This document shows positions 61,493-64,000 of a DNA stretch of 64,000 bases, in pieces. The position numbers were made by a program, and so were the translations under genes. Origin of the DNA: Variovorax sp. PBS-H4 (GTDB lineage: Bacteria > Pseudomonadota > Gammaproteobacteria > Burkholderiales > Burkholderiaceae_C); contig NZ_LR594675.1 of NCBI RefSeq assembly GCF_901827205.1, forward strand, positions 806,001-870,000, given 5' to 3'. Position 1 is the first letter of the stretch. Each line of letters starts with the position of its first letter. The notes under the pieces are model-generated. The model saw only the letters and a list, made by a program, of their open reading frames with translations, did no database searches and was not told the origin of the DNA.

Positions 61493-62449
61493 ATGAAACG
61501 CAGACACCTCCTGATCGCCCCCGCTGCCGCCGCGCTGGCGGGTGCCGCGCGCGCCCAGATCGGCGGCGCGCCCATTCGCATCCTGGTCGGCGCGCCCGCG
61601 GGCGGCTCCACCGACACGCTGGCCCGCACCCTGTCCGCGAGCATGGGCCCGCTGCTCAACAGGACGGTGATCGTCGAGAACCGGCCGGGCGCCGGCGGCA
61701 ACATCGCGGCCGATGCAGTGGCCAAGGCGGCGCCGGACGGCAACACGCTGCTGCTGAGCTTCACCAGCCATGCGATCAACGCCACTCTCTATCCCACGCT
61801 GCCCTTCGACCCGGTGAAGGACTTCACGGCGCTGACCTGCGTGGCGACCTCGCCCTCGGTGCTGGTGGCGCATCCTTCGGTGCCCGCCAACAACGTGCGC
61901 GAGCTGATCGCGCTCGCAAAGGCAAAGCCGGGCCAGCTCAACTTCGCGATCGGCGGCATCGGCTCCTCGCTGCACATGGCGGGCGACGCATTCAAGATGC
62001 AATCGGGCACCTTCATCGTGAACATCCCCTACCGCGGCACGGCGCCGGCCGTGCAGGACGTGCTCGCCGGCCAGGTGCAGCTGATGTTCGCGGCAGTGGG
62101 CAATGTGCGGGCCCACATCAAGGCCGGCAAGCTGAAGGCCCTGGGCGTGACGACCGCGCGGCGCCTGCCTTCGCTGCCCGAGGTGCCGGCAATCGCCGAG
62201 ACCTTGCCGGGCTACGAGTCGAGCGCGTGGTTCGGCCTGTTCGGGCCCGCCGGCCTGCCGCCCGAGGTCGCCAAGCGCATCAGCGACTCGGCGCGGCAGG
62301 CCATCGCCCAGCCAGAGATGCGCAAGCGCCTCGAGACCGAGGGCGCGATCCCCGTCGGCAATGCGCCGGAGCAGTTCTCGGCTTTCGTGCAGAGCGAGAT
62401 CGTGCGCTGGGGCAAGGTCGTGAAGTTCTCCGGAGCGAAGCCGGAATGA
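61493..62449 (+). CDS. Bug-type tripartite tricarboxylate transporter substrate-binding protein
   Basis: 318 residues. A signal peptide (MKRRHLLIAPAAAALAGAARA) is followed by PIRILVGAPAGGSTDTLARTLSASM and VIVENRPGAGGNIAADAVAKAAPDGNTLLL, the two defining Bug motifs, then PYRGTAPAVQDVLAGQVQLMFA. These proteins bind carboxylates and many have no transporter partner nearby, as here. It lies 35 bases after livF and overlaps the hydro-lyase start (ATGA), tying binding to metabolism of the same compound. Confidence 0.94.
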   Translation: MKRRHLLIAPAAAALAGAARAQIGGAPIRILVGAPAGGSTDTLARTLSASMGPLLNRTVIVENRPGAGGNIAADAVAKAAPDGNTLLLSFTSHAINATLYPTLPFDPVKDFTALTCVATSPSVLVAHPSVPANNVRELIALAKAKPGQLNFAIGGIGSSLHMAGDAFKMQSGTFIVNIPYRGTAPAVQDVLAGQVQLMFAAVGNVRAHIKAGKLKALGVTTARRLPSLPEVPAIAETLPGYESSAWFGLFGPAGLPPEVAKRISDSARQAIAQPEMRKRLETEGAIPVGNAPEQFSAFVQSEIVRWGKVVKFSGAKPE

Positions 62450-63720
62450 CCGCCGCCGCGCGCGCGCGCCAAACGCTGGCGCAGAAGCTGATCGCCCGCG
62501 CCTGCGGGCGCGAACAGGTCGCGGTCGGCGAGATCGTGACCTGCAACGTCGACCTCGCGATGTTCCACGACTCGTCGGGCCCGCGCCGCCTGCAACCGAT
62601 GCTCGAGGAGCTCGGCGCCGAACTCTGGGACAAGTCGCGCGTGGTGCTGGTGATGGATCACTACGTGCCCGAGCGCGACGAGGATTCGCGGCGCATCGTG
62701 CGCATCGCGCGCGACTGGGCCCGCGACCAGCAACTGCCCCATGTCTATGACAGCCAGGGCATCTGCCACGTGGTGGTGCCCCAGCACGGCCACATCCGGC
62801 CGGGCATGCTGTGCGTCGGCGGCGATTCGCATTCGCCCACCGGCGGCGCCTTCGGTGCCTACATGTTCGGCGTCGGCAGCACCGAGATGCTGGGCGTGGT
62901 GGTCACCGGCCAGATCTGGCTGCGCGTGCCCGAGACCCTGCGCATGTATTGGGACGGCGCGCTGCCCGCCGGCGTCACCGCCAAGGACATGATGCTCTCC
63001 ATGATCGGCCGCTTCGGCATGAACGGCGGGCGCTACCAGGCCGTCGAGTTCTGCGGGCCCGCGGTGACGGCACTGTCGATGCAGGAGCGCATGACCTTGT
63101 CGAACATGAGCGCTGAGCTGGGCGCGCAGGCCGGGCTGATCGCGCCCGACGCCACCACCGCGGCTTTCCTGGCCGAGGCCGGCGCCCCTGCCGTGGACAC
63201 CGCGCCCTGGTTCACCGACGACGGCGCTGCCTTCGAGCTGCATCGCTTCGACGCCGCCGCGCTCGAGCCGCAGGTCGCCGCGCCGCACAGCCCCGCCAAC
63301 GCACACGGCGTGAGCCGCGATGCGGGCACGCCGGTGGACGTGGCCTACATCGGCGCCTGCACCGGCGCCAAGCTGGACGACCTGCGCGCTGCCGCGCAGG
63401 TGCTGCGCGGGCGCAAGGTGGCCGCGGGCGTGCGGTTGATGGTGGCGCCTGCAAGCCTGCAGGACCAGGAACGGGCGCGCGACGAGGGCGTGCTCCAGGT
63501 GCTGATCGACGCCGGAGCCGAGCTCTTTCCCACGGCTTGCGGCGCCTGCTCGGGCTATGGCGATCCGCTGGGCGATGTCACCGTCATCTCGACCACGGCG
63601 CGCAACTTCAAGGGGCGCATGGGCTCGCCGAACGCGCAGGTGTATCTGGGGTCGCCCTACACGGTCGCTGCCTCGGCGCTGCGCGGATGCGTCGCCGATC
63701 CGAGGGAGGTCCTGGCATGA
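62446..63720 (+). CDS. Aconitase-superfamily hydro-lyase large subunit (LeuC/DmdA-like)
   Basis: 424 residues of the two-subunit hydro-lyase group. Iron-sulfur ligand Cys residues are C305 (IGACTGAKLDDL) and C365/C368 (TACGACSGYGDP). CVGGDSHSPTGGAFGAYMFGVGSTEM and STTARNFKGRMGS are conserved. It resembles 3-isopropylmalate/2,3-dimethylmalate dehydratase large subunits rather than the leucine-pathway LeuC, given its location in a transporter operon. Substrate candidates are citraconate/dimethylmalate-type hydroxy acids. ATG overlaps the Bug gene's stop. The small subunit follows. Confidence 0.9.
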   Translation: MTAAARARQTLAQKLIARACGREQVAVGEIVTCNVDLAMFHDSSGPRRLQPMLEELGAELWDKSRVVLVMDHYVPERDEDSRRIVRIARDWARDQQLPHVYDSQGICHVVVPQHGHIRPGMLCVGGDSHSPTGGAFGAYMFGVGSTEMLGVVVTGQIWLRVPETLRMYWDGALPAGVTAKDMMLSMIGRFGMNGGRYQAVEFCGPAVTALSMQERMTLSNMSAELGAQAGLIAPDATTAAFLAEAGAPAVDTAPWFTDDGAAFELHRFDAAALEPQVAAPHSPANAHGVSRDAGTPVDVAYIGACTGAKLDDLRAAAQVLRGRKVAAGVRLMVAPASLQDQERARDEGVLQVLIDAGAELFPTACGACSGYGDPLGDVTVISTTARNFKGRMGSPNAQVYLGSPYTVAASALRGCVADPREVLA

Positions 63721-64000
63721 CGCACCGGGTCTGGCGCCTGCCTGCGGACATCGACACCGACGCCCTGGCGCCCGGCCACGCGATGAAGCATGGCATCGAC
63801 ACCATCGCGAAGCATTGCCTCGAGGCCGTGCGTCCCGAGTTCGCGCGCGAGGTGCGCCCCGGCGACGTCATCGTGGCGGGGCCCAACTTCGGCATCGGCT
63901 CCTCACGCGAGCAGGCGGCCGCCGTGCTGGTGCACCTGGGGCTCGCGGCGGTGATCGCGCCTTCGTACAGCGGGCTGTACTTTCGCAACGCCTTCAACCT
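63717..64000 (+). CDS. Aconitase-superfamily hydro-lyase small subunit (LeuD-like), truncated by window edge
   Basis: 94 residues are visible; the frame is open at the right edge. RVWRLPADIDTDALAPGHAMKHG and VIVAGPNFGIGSSREQAAAVLVHLGLAAVIAPSYSGLYFRNAFN are the LeuD-type substrate loops, including the GxSSREQ motif. It pairs with the large subunit, whose stop it overlaps (ATGA). The rest lies outside the window. Confidence 0.92.
   Translation, partial: MTHRVWRLPADIDTDALAPGHAMKHGIDTIAKHCLEAVRPEFAREVRPGDVIVAGPNFGIGSSREQAAAVLVHLGLAAVIAPSYSGLYFRNAFN

Overview
The window is chromosomal DNA from a high-GC betaproteobacterium. The best fit is Burkholderiales, family Comamonadaceae, resembling Variovorax. 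This rests on the argB/slmA neighbourhood, the Bug-type and TRAP transporters, the many LysR/GntR regulators and GC-rich intergenic palindromes; no rRNA or tRNA was seen to confirm it. Genes are dense, with many 4-base ATGA start/stop overlaps.

Region 1 (about 1-18.8 kb) is a cell-surface polysaccharide locus. A minus-strand run reads manC, wzm, wzt, a 1259-residue methyltransferase/coiled-coil/glycosyltransferase fusion, a GT2 glycosyltransferase, gmd and an O-acyltransferase. ManC would make GDP-mannose and Gmd would convert it to GDP-4-keto-6-deoxymannose, the precursor of D-rhamnose. Wzm/Wzt would export the lipid-linked chain. The set resembles the Pseudomonas A-band (D-rhamnan) locus, but no rmd reductase is in view. 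Base composition is clearly lower from 1 to about 9.3 kb and jumps inside wzt, which looks like a recombination border. To the right lie an SGNH-fused acyltransferase, three more glycosyltransferase genes and a WecA-like polyprenyl-phosphate sugar-1-phosphate transferase.

Region 2 (18.8-32.4 kb) is mostly housekeeping: argB, a papain-like protein of unknown role, galE, slmA, a BON lipoprotein, an EF-G-like GTPase, a LysE exporter, a VOC protein, an AI-2E-type permease, a TctDE/QseBC-like two-component pair, a TerC protein, a universal stress protein and a PhnB-like protein. A remnant of a short-chain dehydrogenase lies at 26.6 kb.

Region 3 (32.4-40.6 kb) is an accessory redox/detoxification block: SGNH hydrolase, nitroreductase, AhpD-like protein, quinone oxidoreductase, AraC regulator, SRPBCC protein, a frameshifted AhpD-like pseudogene, glutathione transferase, flavin monooxygenase and a small lipoprotein.

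Region 4 (40.8-43.8 kb) is a two-gene signalling operon: a double-domain KaiC-like ATPase and a hybrid histidine kinase.

Region 5 (43.8-52.8 kb) is a sugar-acid catabolic cluster. A TRAP transporter (DctP/Q/M), an altronate/galactarate dehydratase-type enzyme, an Ldh2-family dehydrogenase, a FadR-type regulator, two short-chain dehydrogenases and a fumarylacetoacetate-hydrolase-type enzyme fit a non-phosphorylative 2-keto-3-deoxy / 2,4-diketo-3-deoxy route.

Region 6 (52.9-64 kb) holds mmsA with a divergent LysR regulator, then a GntR/HutC regulator, a complete branched-chain-amino-acid-type ABC importer, a Bug-type binding protein and an aconitase-superfamily hydro-lyase pair (LeuC/LeuD-like). 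The small subunit runs off the window. Two large palindromic elements sit inside this transporter operon.
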